Shown piece after piece: positions 62,303 through 63,541 of a DNA stretch of 63,541 nt. Both the position numbers and the translations under genes were made by a program. The notes below the pieces were generated by a model. That model saw nothing but the letters and a program-made list of their open reading frames with translations, had not been told where the DNA came from and ran no database searches. The DNA is from Rhodopirellula baltica (GTDB taxonomy: Bacteria; Planctomycetota; Planctomycetia; Pirellulales; Pirellulaceae), in the NCBI GenBank assembly GCA_002901265.1, contig PPHI01000025.1:1-63541 (forward strand), given 5' to 3'. Position 1 is the first letter of the stretch, and each line of letters begins with the position of its first letter.

Positions 62303-63541
62303 TTTACTGCCATCGGATCCAGAGCAATTCTTTGCCTTGCAGACGGGAAACTACGATCGCCGCGAGTTGAAACGCAGCTATGGCAAAGCGATCCGTCAAT
62401 TCAAACCCGATGAACATCCTGCTGAGTTCCAACTGATTCGCCAAGCCTACGAACGACTCGAACGCGCACTGCGATACCAAGCCGACAATGATCGCAGCGA
62501 ACAGGCAAACTCCGCATGGCAGCGGCTACCAACAATCCCGCCTTCGGCAAACTCCGCCGAACCTGCATCGACCTTCCCAAACCTTAAACACGATTCATAC
62601 GAATCACAATCGATAGAACAGCTTGCAATCGCGAATCCCAACGAGGCGTTCGCTCAACTTCGACGGCAACCTTCGCGAACACCACAAGAGTATTACTTAA
62701 CCGCAGTTCTGACAGATTTCAGTCACAGCGATCAGCGGCATCCGTTCTTGATGGAGTTGCTGGACGGACTGGCAATTCATTCAAACGATCCGGGATTGAT
62801 GTCGCTGACGCTCGAATATGTCCGCAACGAAATCTCGGATGACGAATTGATCGATGCAATCTGCTTGATCGCAGAACGAAATCGCACCCCGTTATGCTAT
62901 GCATTGACAGAAACACTTTGGACTCGCCTGGTTCGACAACGACCTTTCGAAAGCTGGTCCAAAGAGCTCGACTCCTTTGAATCGAAACTCCGCCAAACCA
63001 GTCCTCGGACAAGAGCATGTTTTTCAATTCGCTTGTTGCACAGTGCCATCTGGAACGCCCCGAGACAATGGACGCACGATCGACTCACCCAAATTGAATC
63101 GAACTCAGCTCACCTTGATGAAGCGAGCCAATACGAACTGGAATTCCTTGAAGCGATCGGCCAAATCCTGGAGCATACGTCGCCGGAAACGGAATCCAAC
63201 GCAGTTCGACGGCATTTGCTGACGCTTATTAAGTCACACTGCGAAGCAAATGAAGGTGAAGCAATCGGTGTAGTCGTACCGATCATCGCAGAGCTTGTGC
63301 GAGATCCGACAACATTTCGAGATGCCTTCCCGATGAACCACGATCCTTCGATCGAAGGTTGGGTGACCGCGGTCCAAATCCTGGTCAACGAACTAAGCCC
63401 TTATACGATTCAAGACGAGCACGAACAACGCAACGACAACCAGCCGATCATTCGTCTTCTCAAGGAACTGGAACCGACTGTCGTTCAAGTTCTCAACGGA
63501 CAAGAACGGGCAAGATCCAAATACTACATCCATCCAATGAT
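62289..63541 (+). CDS. J-like protein with degenerate KPD motif, partial at window end
   Basis: At least 417 residues, open to the last base, so truncated by the window edge. The N-terminal about 60 residues resemble a J domain: ELKRSYGKAIRQFKPDEHPA then EFQLIRQAYERLERAL, with helix II/III spacing of DnaJ. The catalytic HPD is KPD here (39-41), so the His needed to stimulate Hsp70 ATPase in canonical J proteins is replaced by Lys. The remainder is helical, HEAT/TPR-like in texture, with no Cys-rich domain. It follows hscC and the membrane protein with overlaps, so it is the likely partner of this Hsp70. ATG 62289 overlaps the previous gene end. Confidence 0.75.
   Translation, partial: MYKIDLLPSDPEQFFALQTGNYDRRELKRSYGKAIRQFKPDEHPAEFQLIRQAYERLERALRYQADNDRSEQANSAWQRLPTIPPSANSAEPASTFPNLKHDSYESQSIEQLAIANPNEAFAQLRRQPSRTPQEYYLTAVLTDFSHSDQRHPFLMELLDGLAIHSNDPGLMSLTLEYVRNEISDDELIDAICLIAERNRTPLCYALTETLWTRLVRQRPFESWSKELDSFESKLRQTSPRTRACFSIRLLHSAIWNAPRQWTHDRLTQIESNSAHLDEASQYELEFLEAIGQILEHTSPETESNAVRRHLLTLIKSHCEANEGEAIGVVVPIIAELVRDPTTFRDAFPMNHDPSIEGWVTAVQILVNELSPYTIQDEHEQRNDNQPIIRLLKELEPTVVQVLNGQERARSKYYIHPM

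Overview
The window looks like a chromosome segment of a planctomycete of the Pirellulaceae type (Rhodopirellula and relatives). This is inferred from gene content: paired DUF1501 and PSCyt1/DUF1549/DUF1553 proteins, paired DUF1592-type and DUF1552 proteins, a Cys-type sulfatase, a secreted repeat protein with the planctomycete-style N-terminal 'RLLMAGD' motif, many GTG/TTG starts and few strong ribosome binding sites. No phage, transposase, rRNA or CRISPR array is visible. One tRNA (anticodon CAU) is present.

Layout. 138-5867 (minus): mutL, pdeM, a Ser/Thr kinase and asnB in one tight run behind the tRNA. 6198-7913: small acidic membrane protein, birA, and a converging lipoprotein gene. 8374-12317 (plus): a periplasmic amino-acid-type binding protein translationally coupled to a CheA-like membrane kinase, with no transporter genes. 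12327-19426 (minus): sulfatase, giant PSCyt1 protein and DUF1501 protein. 20015-27817 (plus): ftsK, a polyprenyl-phosphate-type glycosyltransferase with a GT-C-like membrane protein, the beta-roll surface protein, and a homocysteine methyltransferase-like gene. 27917-34442 (plus): DUF1592-type and DUF1552 proteins, a PQQ beta-propeller, DUF167, and a threonine/serine dehydratase. 34522-37110 (minus): arsR-arsD-arsA with a recognisable promoter but no arsenite pump. 37227-39962 (minus): a sugar-catabolism group (TIM-barrel isomerase, Zn-alcohol dehydrogenase with two apparent frameshifts, decarboxylase/aldolase of the KGPDC/HPS type).

40169-48076: HEAT-like and unknown proteins, then two tandem Cys/Met-metabolism PLP enzymes overlapping by 4 bp, converging on an iron alcohol dehydrogenase and a serine acetyltransferase. 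48300-50856: a Cys-rich lipoprotein, a small secreted protein and a TPR-glycosyltransferase. 51009-52562 (minus): the housekeeping sigma factor, followed by a textbook intrinsic terminator. 53392-59028: a zinc-ribbon membrane protein, RNase HI coupled to a histidine kinase whose sensor domain carries a CxxCH haem motif, a secreted Cys/Pro-rich protein with one apparent frameshift, and an AI-2E-type permease. 59529-63541 (plus): an HscC-type Hsp70, a single-pass membrane protein and a J-like protein (running off the window) in overlapping order.

Best candidates for undescribed biology: (1) the HscC / membrane protein / degenerate J-protein cassette; (2) the binding-protein / CheA-like kinase pair; (3) the haem-motif kinase coupled to rnhA. 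The three apparent single-base indels in two genes could be real decay or sequence error; the sequence alone cannot decide.
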